The position numbers and the translations under genes are program-made. The notes below the pieces were generated by a model that did no database searches, had not been told where the DNA came from, and saw only the letters and a program-made list of their open reading frames with translations. 64,000 nucleotides of DNA. It comes from Tubiluchus corallicola. Taxonomy: Eukaryota > Priapulida > Priapulimorpha > Priapulimorphida > Tubiluchidae. Below, in pieces: positions 1 to 11,200 of this stretch. The stretch spans positions 39,786 through 103,785 of the forward strand of contig JAQGDQ010000740.1 of NCBI GenBank assembly GCA_030141605.1, given 5' to 3'. The first letter of the stretch is position 1, and every line of letters starts with the position of its first letter.

Positions 1-1086
1 GACAATACAAACCAATAGCTAAAAAGCTCGAAATAATTATTCGGAAAATGACAATAACCATTCAAAATAAATATTCAAGTCTGGTGAGTAAAATGGGTAG
101 CTTATGCTGTATAGAGTTAAAAACGAAACGTGGCATATTAGCAAAAAAACAAGGTATATTATGCGTGTTGCATAATAAAACAGCAAAAAGGTTGCTTGTT
201 ATTTACAACAACAACTTCATTTCACCCAATGCTGATTGTTCACTGTTATATGATTTATAAGTTATTTCATTTTCTTGTCACTACCAGCTTTTCTTATGTT
301 GGAGTTTTTCTTTTATTGTGTATGTGGTCTTCCTAGTTGCAATTATAAACTTATGAAATTATGAAAAATGCAAAATATTTCAATGTTAATATACCTAGGT
401 AAAAATATCTAAAATAAAACTGATTAAGCAGTACCTGATGTAATATACCTGAATGTTGTAATTTATGTATAAATGTATAAAAGGAGCTAACAAACAAAGT
501 AACGCACAGAACGATAAGAAATTAATTAACACATAATGTGAAGCATTCGAATTATTAAACACAAGAATACATCAAATCTCCTCTAGGCTGCAACCTAACC
601 AGTTTTATAAATAATTGCAAAAATGATAAGTTACTTCACAAAATTACAGAAGTTATTAAAATATCAATGAGCAAACTCGCAAGTTAGTACATGTAGTTTA
701 ATGTTTCATCGCATAATAAATATTGCAGGAACTTAACAAAAAAATTAACACCCAAAACAAACAACATTCTCTAAAAGCAAAACTGCTTCATTCCATATTT
801 CAATAATTACCGTCAACTGTGTAAAATTATCACTCACTTCTGCTACAAAAATTAATGACAATATGAAAATCATTTTCAAAATGTTCGTTACTGTACAAAA
901 TTTTACGAAATATTCTCTACAATGCAGTGAAATAATGCATGATTATTCTTCTCAGCAATACAACGAAACAACGCAAGGAAATAATATATAATCATGCAAA
1001 TGGCAAAAAAGTTCTGCTACTGTATAAGAAAACTCTGACCGCGAGGTCCTTTGCAAAATAATACCGTTTTCTCTTAAAGCTCGTTT
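1..1086. other. AT-rich sequence without a recognised gene
   Basis: Short open frames only, none resembling a known protein and none flanked by convincing splice sites. No repeat structure was recognised. Confidence 0.5.
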
Positions 1087-1375
1087 CTGTATTATAAAAC
1101 AGTAAATTGTGGTCTTAATGTTTCCATAATATTACAAAACAAAAATTGCGTTATTTTTGTTATGTATTATAAAACAATGAATTGTATTCTTCGTGCTTTG
1201 TATAACACTATGTTGTGTTCTTCACTACAGAACAATGAATTGTGTCCTCCGTGTTTAGAATCACAAAACAATAAATTGTATTTCCCTTTTTGTATTACGA
1301 AACAATGAATTTGCCTTTTTTGTTTTGTATTACAAAACAATGACCCACATTCTAAATGTTCTGAATTACAAATCA
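1087..1375. repeat. Degenerate minisatellite, about 36-bp period, about eight units
   Basis: The core TATTACAAAACAATGAATTG recurs with variation roughly every 36 bases, separated by T-rich spacers such as TTCTTCGTGTTT. A 69-codon open frame on the minus strand exists only because the repeat keeps one frame free of stops. Confidence 0.75.
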
Positions 1376-2700
1376 TTTCAAAATAATTGTCGCTAATGTC
1401 AGTGTGTACGCTTCACTACGGATTATTTTGTTTCAAAATTCCATGAGTGGGGAATTCTTTTCCCACGCTCACGGGTTCACTGTTGACAGAGGCATTAACA
1501 TTTAAGTCTGTATCCACATTTTTCACGAATCCAGATACCACGACAAATGAGAAAATCCGATCAAGTCAAAGTCACGTTCACGCGACAGCATATTTTACAT
1601 GATTGTAATCGACTGCAGCTTAATTGTACTTTAGTTACACCGCAAATTACGAAAACGTGCTTTGTGAAAAATAAAAGTCGCGCGTTTAAACTTTACAGCG
1701 CTCTTTCTGACATCTCCACTTAGAGTTGAACTGAGAAAACATTGCAAATGTTTTGTTTTCAGAAAAATGGAATATAGTTGTGTAAGTTGCGCTATATGAT
1801 ATAATTATGCAACTTTATTTCAAGTTCACGTAGTGTTTCATTGTCTCAACAACATGAGCTGGGATATTATCTGATTTCGACTACTTCTAAAATACAAATT
1901 GGTCATTTCTGCAAATTTTTCATAGCTAACGAATGCTGATGTAATATTACGTGATCAATCGTACAAAATTGCCCTGGTTAACAAAAGATTTTGCTGACTT
2001 TCCTGCCACCTATTAGCAACACAAATAACCTTTTTTTCCAAGAATCGCATATTTTATTTAACAGGGTCAATAAACAACAGTAACCGAAACTAAGACAAAG
2101 CAAAAAAGTCTTAACGTACAATTAATTTTTATCAACTTAACCAATAAAATCATCATGAAAGGGACTGAAAAATCATCATGAAAAGTATATCTCCAATCAA
2201 TCTCACTATAACTATTATTTATATGCGTCACCGTCACCATCATATACATCTTTTCTCTTAACATGCTGTACAGTGATACTGATAGTGAGCACCTGGGCAC
2301 ACAGATAGTGCGCACTTAAGCACTGATGCCCAATTACAACTTTTAGTACATTCATTTAAACTCATTTAAAGTAGAATTCTTGTTTACATAGTGTATGAAT
2401 ATCAACCACTGGCAGTTAATATTAAATATCCTATAGTGAAACAATCAGCAGAACTCACCTACTCTCCACCAGCTGCCACGTCCAGTCTAGTGCATGCGCT
2501 ATTTTTAACCATAATTGCAAACTATTGTGAAAACTAAATGGATTGTGTTATAAAAGCTTAAAAGCCTAACAAATTCTCTATCTAACCATTTAAAATTTTT
2601 TATTCCATTTCTGCATGTAACCTAAAAAATTTTCGTCAGAACATTCATTTGTCATTTTATAACATATTAACACCGGACACGACGTTATATGCAGCATTCC
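1376..2700. other. Intergenic sequence downstream of the ArfGAP gene
   Basis: No recognised gene. 1416-1565 on the minus strand is open for 49 codons and has protein-like composition before a TAG, but shows no homology I know and no good acceptor. A GTGAGT donor-like site read on the minus strand lies near 2455. A TTTATT at 2715-2720, AATAAA on the minus strand, could serve the ArfGAP transcript. Confidence 0.35.
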
Positions 2701-2997
2701 TGTTGGCCAGTTTTTTTATTTTCAAATGACATTTACTCAAAGTAAACTAAGTAGGTAACTATACAAGTAGGAGGTAGTACAAGTAGGAGGAATACAATCA
2801 CAAAATTGTATTCCAGTTTCCAAAAACGAGTTCCACCACTTTTGTTGATATTTCTTCTGAAGAAGTGAGCAGTTGATATGGATGTGGCATTTCTAGTCCT
2901 TGTTAACTGTTGCGATTCTACCAGTAAGGCAGAACACCCACTTTTCAATCCCTGAAGAGAAACTGAGACTAGCTAGAAACTAGCTAGTAAAATTTTT

Positions 2998-5900
2998 TTA
3001 CATCTCAGAAAATCTGAATCTACTGAAGAATGTGGGTGATTGTACTGTTTCACAGAACTTCAGCATTTCTTCCCAGTCAGAACAAGTTGTAGTTACATTA
3101 ATTTTTTCTAATATGCAAAAATTCTTGGCTGAAAAATCTACCGGTACAAAAAGCAAGATAAGTGAAATCAATTTAATTCAGGTTGCCAAACTAAAACCTT
3201 GAGAATGTATGTAGTGTATAAATTAAATGCATATATGCCTGGCTTGTTTTCAAAAAACCACCTTTCAAGTTCATCAACAGTACAACTCTGCATTGCATTT
3301 ATATAACAGGCAAATCAACATTAAGTTAGTTAAAAACACTGATACAGTGAGTCCTTAACAACGGTAGTTCCAGCAAAATGTGACGTTAAGTGAAATGTGG
3401 TTAAATGAAACCAAGACTTCCATAGAAAGTGATGAAAAAGAACTGATATACGTTTCAGAGGCAAAAATCAATGCTGCTTAATTCATGCAAATAAAACGTT
3501 TTATAAGTTTTAATTATATTTCTACATCTACTGATTAATTACTTTCTGCATGCTTGAAACCACCTATCTTTCATTCCCAGCTAGTAGTTTCTTTTTCATT
3601 AATGTTGAAGCCCTACCCGTTAAACACTTGTTGTGGAGATCCATTAGAATATTCTATGGTATAGTAGAACTATCTTTTTACCTCGTAGATTCTGGAACTT
3701 TCTATACGCGATGCACGTAGTAGTTTCTAGATTGTTCTGGTGTTGTCCATTTTCATTGATATATAAGGCGGATCGGACCGCTTATGTTTATTCTCGTATT
3801 CTCAGATTAATTTCAGATTCTCAGATTATTGTATGCTATTTTCTTATCACTTGACTGTGTATATTTCGCGTTCCTTCATACTTTTGCGTTGTAGAAATCT
3901 CACATAATAAACCAGTTCATTTTGACAACATGTTTTCTTGTTTTCTCTACGAGCCGTCCGAGAGAAAGAAACACAACAACACTGCACAGAAAAAACAAAC
4001 GCTTTGCTAACCTTGGGACAATTTCATCTAAATTTTGGTTGCTATAGTAACAGGTTGCAAGCAAAATTTTTTCGCATAAAGTTTGCACCTGTTCAATGCT
4101 CTAAATTAAGTAAAAAAAAGTTGTTGAAAAAATAAGAAAGAGCTTTAAGCTAATTGTCAATAAAATGAAATGTGTTGTTAAGTCAGAAAAAAGTTAAATG
4201 TTCAGGGTCATTAAAATGAAATGTTGCTGAACAGGGAGTCATTAAGCGAGGACTTACTGTAATTCGATTAAGCACATTTCGTTTCAATTACATTAAGTGT
4301 ACCTGAGTAAGTAAAGGTATCCGCTGCATTTAGAAGGTCACTTTCCCCAGCTTTTGCCTTACTTTCAGGATTGCGAGTTCTATGGGAACAACTGGCATAA
4401 TTCAAAATTACAGCCTCTATCCAGTGCTCCACTCTTAAAAAAAATTGGCAACATCATATGAGATATGCCACATTTCTTTAGATACAGATACATGTACACT
4501 CTTTTATGGTATAATTTACAGAGCAGCAAAAAGACATTCACATTCAGTAGTCTGCCACTAGGAAATTGTTTAATATGACGACATCTATATTTCACCTTAT
4601 TTCTAACATCACTGTCAGATGATGTTCCAGTCAGAAAGTAAACAAAATGAATTGACAAAGGCCTCCTTTTGATTCATGAAAAGAGCTTACTGACATTCAA
4701 GCAAAATTTGAAAGCAATTACAAATCAAAGTGTATAGTGACTTTTCAGACACCCTGTATTTGTGCAAATTAACTCTTGCCTTCTGCTGCCATTTTACAAA
4801 AAGCTCGGTGCTTCTAAATACCTTCCAAAGCTATAATACAAGCTTTTACCAAAAAAAAATAAAGTGAGGGTTACATACCTCACCTACTTAACTCTTCGAA
4901 CAATATTAATCTCATTTCACTTAACAGAAGTATTGGTTAAAATCCACAGCAATCCTTATAAAAAGGCAAATGCATCCCAAAACAATATAGGAAAGATGGC
5001 AGGTAAATTACTTTCTGTCTTTAATTCTGCAAAGTGTCAGCTCTTGTCCAGTTTCATTTGCTGTTGACTGTTTATTCAGGCTATCGGGGATTTTTATTTT
5101 CTCATCCCCAACAACCTTTTTTACACCAATCTAGAAAGAAGACATGGTGCTATTAGCTTCAAGTCGTCACATGCATCAGCGGCAAACAAATAATCACTGA
5201 TAAGTTTATACTTATAAAGCTGCATAATTTATTTTCAGGCAAAGTAGTTATTTGTACGATGATTTTTTGCCAGTCTTCACTAATGCTGCATTGCATCTAA
5301 ACAGTAAATGGTTGTTACGATTCCTAAATGGAACTCTTGAACTTTGAAATTTTAACAGTTTAATCATGCAGATTCCTAGTATGTATCGAAGCCTTTGATA
5401 AGCACCAAAATTCTTAAAATGATTCATGTCAAGTTCACTGACTTTGTCAACAGTAAATTATAATAAAGTAAAGTAAAGTAATTTTATATCAAAGAACATA
5501 CAACTCACTCGTTTTTTTGCTGCCGGTTTCCTTGTAGTTATTATACTACATTTTCCCTGGTGCGAGTTCTTATCTCTTTCGTTAACTACAAGGATTATTT
5601 CAATTAGAAATGAATCGAATCCGGGGGTTACTCGCTATTGTAAAACTGTTTATTGACAGACTAAGGCTGCATCAGTATAATTAATTTAGATTATATAACT
5701 AATAACTGTATAACCAAAAATGCATTTACTACAAACCAATATGACCAAAATTTGAATTCCCATAAGTAATTATTTGTTAGCAACAAACTGTCAGTATTCT
5801 GACAGAAACAAAAGTAAGCACAAAAGTTTAAACATTAGAAAAAAACCCATTCAAGCTGTGAAACACTTACAATCAATTTTCTGTCTACTAACTGGACTTT

Positions 5901-7451
5901 TTAAATCAATATCGTCGTCTCCACGAAGTGAGCGTGTATTTTTCTCTAAGATTCCTGCACTTGCTGGAATTTCACTGGTTTGCAAAGTGAAATCATCTGT
6001 TGTATGTGATTGCACCTGGGTTTCCTTTACTAAAAACAGCTAAAACAATTTATATTGAAAAAACAAAGCTTATAATACAATATAATACCTATCTAGTATA
6101 ATTTCATAATTGCATTAATAAAAAAGCAAAACATGTTACCTTTTTTCCATGATATTTCATTGCACTGGTTGCCCATACATGCAGTTTTTCTCTATATAAA
6201 GCAGCTGTTTTACTATTATACTTTCCCAACATGTCTTTTATGTCACATCCATGCTCCAAGAAAAACTGTAGCTAGAAATAGATAGATAAAATCTTTATTT
6301 GCTAATTAAAAACTGAAGCATACAAAGTAAAAGTATAATGCACAACAGTTAGTCATATACAACATACACAACCGACTGAATATTGGTAATAATGTCATCT
6401 ACAATTAATATTATGAAAAAAATTAATTAGTCCCTAAAAGTGAATATAACTACAGGTTCGCGATAAACTAGATTTTAGTATCAGACAAAAGAGTGGTTCA
6501 TTTTATTTCAGTAGCACATTGTGTGCAAATGAAATACACTAGGATCTCCAGTCATTGATTCAGAAATGACGAACAGTTTGCACGAAGTACCACTGCTACT
6601 GCTACTGCTTCTTACATTTTCTCAAAAGTAAAACAGCTGCTTATGAATCCAGTTTTTCTCCTGAAGTTCTTATCCATATTAATTCTGTACCAAAAGTTTG
6701 TTTCCATATTCACTATAACCTTCACTGCTTATAAACAAGGATATAACAGGTATCTCTTATCTAAATAGTTTCAAGTATTAGTGCATTAGTTATTGTTGCA
6801 TTAATGCATTGCACAATGACTGTGGATATAAATCATTCATAAGCAAAATCAACAAGCAAAACTTACAGCCTTTGAATTTCCTCCAACCTGCATGGCGTGT
6901 AGTTGAAGCCATGTCCAGTTAGTGTCCAGCCGAACTGACCGCACAAATGACAAGTGTACTCCAAGAGAACGATGAAAGGCGGAGCAGTCAACGCAAATAA
7001 ATATACCATAAGTCACCGACACCCAGCCTGGGTTCTTGGCTCCGCAATCAAAGCATTCCTGCACAATTTAAAAGCTGTCTAAAAAACTTCAGACAACACA
7101 CCAACTGCAAAGAACACCAGTTCTAATAACATGCCTCAAATAGTTATCAGAATTACTTCTTAAATATTGTAAACCAATAATTAATATCTAGCCAGCTTAT
7201 GGTTAGACATATAAGAATGATAGCAAAAGTAACTGGAATAAAATGCAAAGAAAAACAAAAAAAAGAAACATATACTGTGTGCCACAAACAGTTATATTAT
7301 CTATAGATCCATAAAATTACTCTACAAGAACTTTTTAAAAATGGCAGCAATATAGCTTTACCTGATTAGCTGCATTCATTTGTAACTTCTTAAAAGCAAC
7401 CTGGATGACAGATTTACTAGGAACATCATCGACCATTTCTGCCATGAGCAT
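2998..7451 (-). CDS. ArfGAP2/3-type Arf GTPase-activating protein, eight coding exons
   Basis: Stimulates GTP hydrolysis on Arf1, in the family at Golgi/COPI membranes. Exons in coding order: 7445(or 7451)-7362, 7058-6867, 6271-6140, 6039-5871, 5585-5509, 5130-5012, 4379-4303, 3128-2998. All junctions are GT/AG and phases chain without a break, giving 326 aa from the ATG at 7445 or 328 aa from the in-frame ATG at 7451. Exon 2 holds the ArfGAP zinc finger, CFDC followed by 16 residues and CVDC, then the arginine-finger segment FHRSLGVH. Exon 3 continues the domain ([16 protein letters not shown]), and exon 5 ends in a basic KPAAKKR stretch like that of vertebrate ArfGAP2/3. The domain-bearing exons 1-4 are secure. 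Exons 6-8 rest on splice signals and phase only. The product is much shorter than the roughly 520-aa vertebrate proteins, and I could not find the ISSDMFFG-type C-terminal motif, so the 3' end may be divergent, truncated or misassigned. It lies 0.76 kb downstream of GPATCH11 on the same strand. Confidence 0.82.
3345..4259. mobile_element. pogo/Tigger-like MITE with TA target duplication, split by a solo LTR
   Basis: The left end is CAGTGAGTCCTTAAC and the inverted right end CAGTAAGTCCTCGCTTAA. Both are bounded by TA (3343-3344 and 4260-4261), as expected for Tc1/mariner/pogo insertions. The arms share further motifs (TTAAGTGAAATG, TTAATGACC-type). The interior has no transposase. Without the nested LTR the element is about 560 bp. 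It lies in the last intron of the ArfGAP gene model. Confidence 0.75.
3629..3978. mobile_element. Solo LTR of an LTR retrotransposon with 5-bp target duplication
   Basis: The unit starts TGTTGTG and ends CACAACA, a perfect 7-bp inverted repeat with the canonical TG...CA ends. It is flanked by the exact direct repeat ACACT (3624-3628 and 3979-3983). It is 350 bp, contains a TATATAAGG box near 3760 and an AATAAA near 3906, as an LTR promoter and poly(A) region would. No internal coding region remains, so it is a solo LTR left by recombination. It is inserted inside the pogo-like MITE and is therefore younger than it. Confidence 0.87.
4720..4756 (-). mobile_element. Lone mariner-type terminal repeat
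   Basis: Read on the minus strand this is CAGGGTGTCTGAAAAGTCAC, next to TA. It is nearly the terminal repeat of the element at 30772-31245. I found no partner end nearby, so it is a fragment, lying in an ArfGAP intron. Confidence 0.5.
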
Positions 7452-8213
7452 TTGAGAAGCCAAAAATAATGCACAAAAACTAAATAAATGCAACAATGCT
7501 CTGCTCAGTCCACACCTATTTTTTCTCAACTTGACTTTACTTGCACTGCACACGAATATTCCCTGCAATATATTCTATCATTTTCTCCGTATAAACAACC
7601 CACTTTAGTACTTTTTTGTCACTGTTATTGGAAACAAGCACTCCTACTTAGGTATCAGAATTTAACACTGTCACATGACAACAGCTGGTGATATTGGATC
7701 CAAGCATGTATTGACTATATGTAATTATGCAATTGACTATGAATGAAAACAGCTAACTGTATACAACGCATGAGTCAGCTGCTAAACCTTCACGTAAGTT
7801 ACTATTTATAGTAAATATTGCAAGGACAGTTAAGGTGTATAGGTAAAAACTAAATTTGTCAACTTTTAATTTATCAACCCTCCCCTAAAAATTGATGAAA
7901 ACTTTTTGTTCTCAACAATTATTTTCTCCTGTTACATTGTTACACATGTATCAATAGTACATACAGGAATATAATTTTTTAGTCATTCAACTAACCATTT
8001 ATGCTTAAAAACTGATTTACATATGGAAAATTGATATCAAAAACATGGAAAACAAGTATTCAATAATGTTTGCTGGCTAATGCCAACACAATGTATTTTG
8101 CAAATACAACACTTGCAACAATAATGAATTTGCTATTTAACAGTAATAATTTATAAACATACATATAATTACAAAAACGCTGATAGGTAATTAGAACACG
8201 TATATGTCAGAGA
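7452..8213. other. Intergenic gap between GPATCH11 and the ArfGAP gene
   Basis: AT-rich. It must contain the GPATCH11 3' UTR and the ArfGAP promoter. I see no distinct signal in it. Confidence 0.5.
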
Positions 8214-11200
8214 TCATCTGTGGTCAGCCGCAGTGATACCTGGACAATTTTCTTTCATGTCTCTATCATCTGCATATGTTGTGCCGCACCATAGACAATA
8301 AAAATGCTGTGTCCGCAAGTACTGTGTGATCAACTCCAGTTGGTCTCTTGGCTGTAATTAAAAATGTAATTTTATAATAATTGCAAAAAACTGCACTGTG
8401 CTAATTGAAAAAATAAAATAAAAACAACCGAGTGGTCAAAGTGTGTGCTTGGTGGCTGAAATTAAGCAATGCTGAGGCTGCTCAGTAAATGGAAATGTCT
8501 GGGCTGGTGAACTACTAAAAACTAAAGCAGACCCAGAGGAAAATAGTGAACTAACAAGGACAAACACAAAAGGAAGAATAAGACGTTAAAATAGGTTAGA
8601 TTTCATTCAAAATACATGGGCAAATTTCATTTGATTTCTATTATCAATTTCCAAAAATAAATTTTTAATCCACTTTGAGTTTTGCCCAGGATGACACATA
8701 TACCCCATGATTATGCACATACATGTATAGATTTATATTACTACAGACACAAATTGGTTGGTCATGTACATCATTACAATGCTTTGTCGATAATCTTCGT
8801 ATGAAACAAAGTAAAATATACCTCCAAGTCTTCTTCAGCATCTTCTTCATCATATTCTTCAATTTCATCTGATGCTACTGCCTCATTATAGAGCAGTTCA
8901 TCATCATAGTCACCACTTTTTTCAGGAATATCTAACCTTAAAGGTGCAGGCCAAAACCAACTGTACTCCGGCTGAATGATATTCTGAAATTGTTTTCGAA
9001 AATTAATATCTATATAATAGTTTCGAATTAGAAAGTTTATTTGCAGTATAGTTTTTTGCAGCACCTACTTTGATCTGTTAATTCAAAAAACTTACCTGTG
9101 GCAAACTGCCACACTACCTGTATTTCAGTTTGTCTTTGCTTAATTAATTTATTGTCTATTTTCAATCCATTGACAGAGGAATCCTAGTACTTATGTATAA
9201 AATTTTTCACATTATCTATTTTTAACAATTTTTTTAAATTTGATCTATTCGGTTTTGATAGTTGTCTGGTTTAGAAGTTTTGGCAAGTCCTTTACCTTGT
9301 TCCAAAATATTTTATAATTTTCTATTTTTACTCTAGTTTTTCCCTTAACACTGTATTTAACAATTTAACAATAACATAATACATGTATTTTTTTCCTTCT
9401 AATGAAAATCAAAATACTAAAGAAAAAAACTTGAAAGTTGGACATCTTTCTACTCTACATTTTTCTTTGAAACCACTGTAGCGACCCGACATGGTTATGT
9501 TAAGAACGCATGATTTGCACATTTTTTCTGCTTAATATTATTCACATATTACCATAGTGAACAAAAGCTTGTAAAAAATGATAATTTCCCATGAACTTAA
9601 CATTTTTTAAAATGTATGGAAGTAAATTTTGCATATTTTACTTGTAAAGTGATGCAGTACTATAAAATACCATTACTATGTAGTAGTATCAAATCCTATA
9701 AAGACTGTTCTAGCAAAAGACAAACCAAATGTTTTGGAGAAACTATAAAGCCTGTACTTTCCAGCAAATGACAAACCAAATGTTTAGGAGAAAAAACACA
9801 TTTTCAAAGTAAGAAAACTATTAACAAAATTAGTACCAAATTTGTTGGGTGATCTTTAAATTAAACAAGAAGGATAGTTGAAAATAAGTGTTAACGAACA
9901 AATTTGAGAAATAATCACAAAACAAAGAATATTCAATAAAGCAAAAACAATAACCTTGCTTTCGTCCAGTTGATGACAAATCCGCTGGCTCTGTTTCAGG
10001 TCCCTCTGAATCTCCCGCTCTTCCACCCTTTCCCTCATTCTCTGTGAGAAATCTACTTTCAGCTTGCCCTCCATAGCTTTCCGATGATGCACGATCCTTG
10101 CTCGCATACTTGCCATCTCAGCTTGCTGTTGTCTCGCAGCAGTATCCTTGCCTAGGCCACCACGGCCTGTCTTCACGTCAACAGAGATTGGTTCAATTCT
10201 GCCTTTGTTATCTGTAATTGTCAGAATAATTTTAAAGAAATTCTATTTGAGGTGAAAGACTACACACATAGATTCAGTGATACTTTAGTGGCATGAGCAA
10301 AGTAAGATTCCTTTAATAATTGAAGTCAAACTAAATGCTCACTGTAATATACTGTCGAGGTGCATAAAAAATACTTGTGTCATTTGAGCGTAGAGGCATA
10401 TACCCATCAATGTCTCATAGGGCATCACAAATACGTTCTATCTGCACAGCTAGATGAAAACCTGTCACCCACAAAATATGTGCAGAATATCGGTACAAAG
10501 CATTTTAGCTTCAAGTGAAAAAACTGTTACATTTCATTTTAAATAGATGCACCCAAATCAAACACAAACCTTACAAACATCGCCATAAATTCATTTTTAC
10601 ATACTTTGACATATAATGTAACAGTATCCAGCACTTAACATGCAAGACATAGTAACGATGGTGCTTGTGGCAAGATTAAAAGATCAATTGGCAGAGATAC
10701 TGAGCTACGTTCAGGTGTATGCATCCTTATTATCTAAATGATCTTATTAAGGTCCACTTATTATGGGTCCAAGGAGCATTTTATTAGAAAAATGAGAAAA
10801 CAGAGAAATACAGGCATATTGCTAAAGACAAAAGACAAATTTATGGGCTGGCACTTTATATGAATTGTATATATTTCTTGTATTGCAGTTATCTTATAAT
10901 AGTGTAATAATTTCGTTTAGGACATACTTCAGGGATAACACCTTAAGTAACTCAATACTTATTACCAAGGTGTTCCAAATTTACTTCGATAAACCCTGGT
11001 GCTTGGTTGAAAAACTAACGGTATCATTTTTTAAGTCTTTGTTATGACTCGGCCATGAGTTGAACTAGCGATCACGCTACCATTGAGCTACGCCACACAG
11101 TTTCAATGGTTATCAGAATCAAAAAATTACAATCTGAACCTACATAACAACATGAATCACAAAATATTAGCAAACTAAATACAGTCTTAGTCTTTTACCA

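Noticed and set aside
2733..2948. Minus-strand frame containing NATSISTAHFFRRN, faintly like the ArfGAP NAKAISSDMFFGR motif
   Set aside because: The key Gly/Asp positions do not match, the frame runs into hydrophobic nonsense, and the phase does not fit the preceding ArfGAP exons.
4380..4658. 92-codon minus-strand frame
   Set aside because: It lies in the intron between two ArfGAP exons, next to a mariner terminal repeat, with no recognisable domain.
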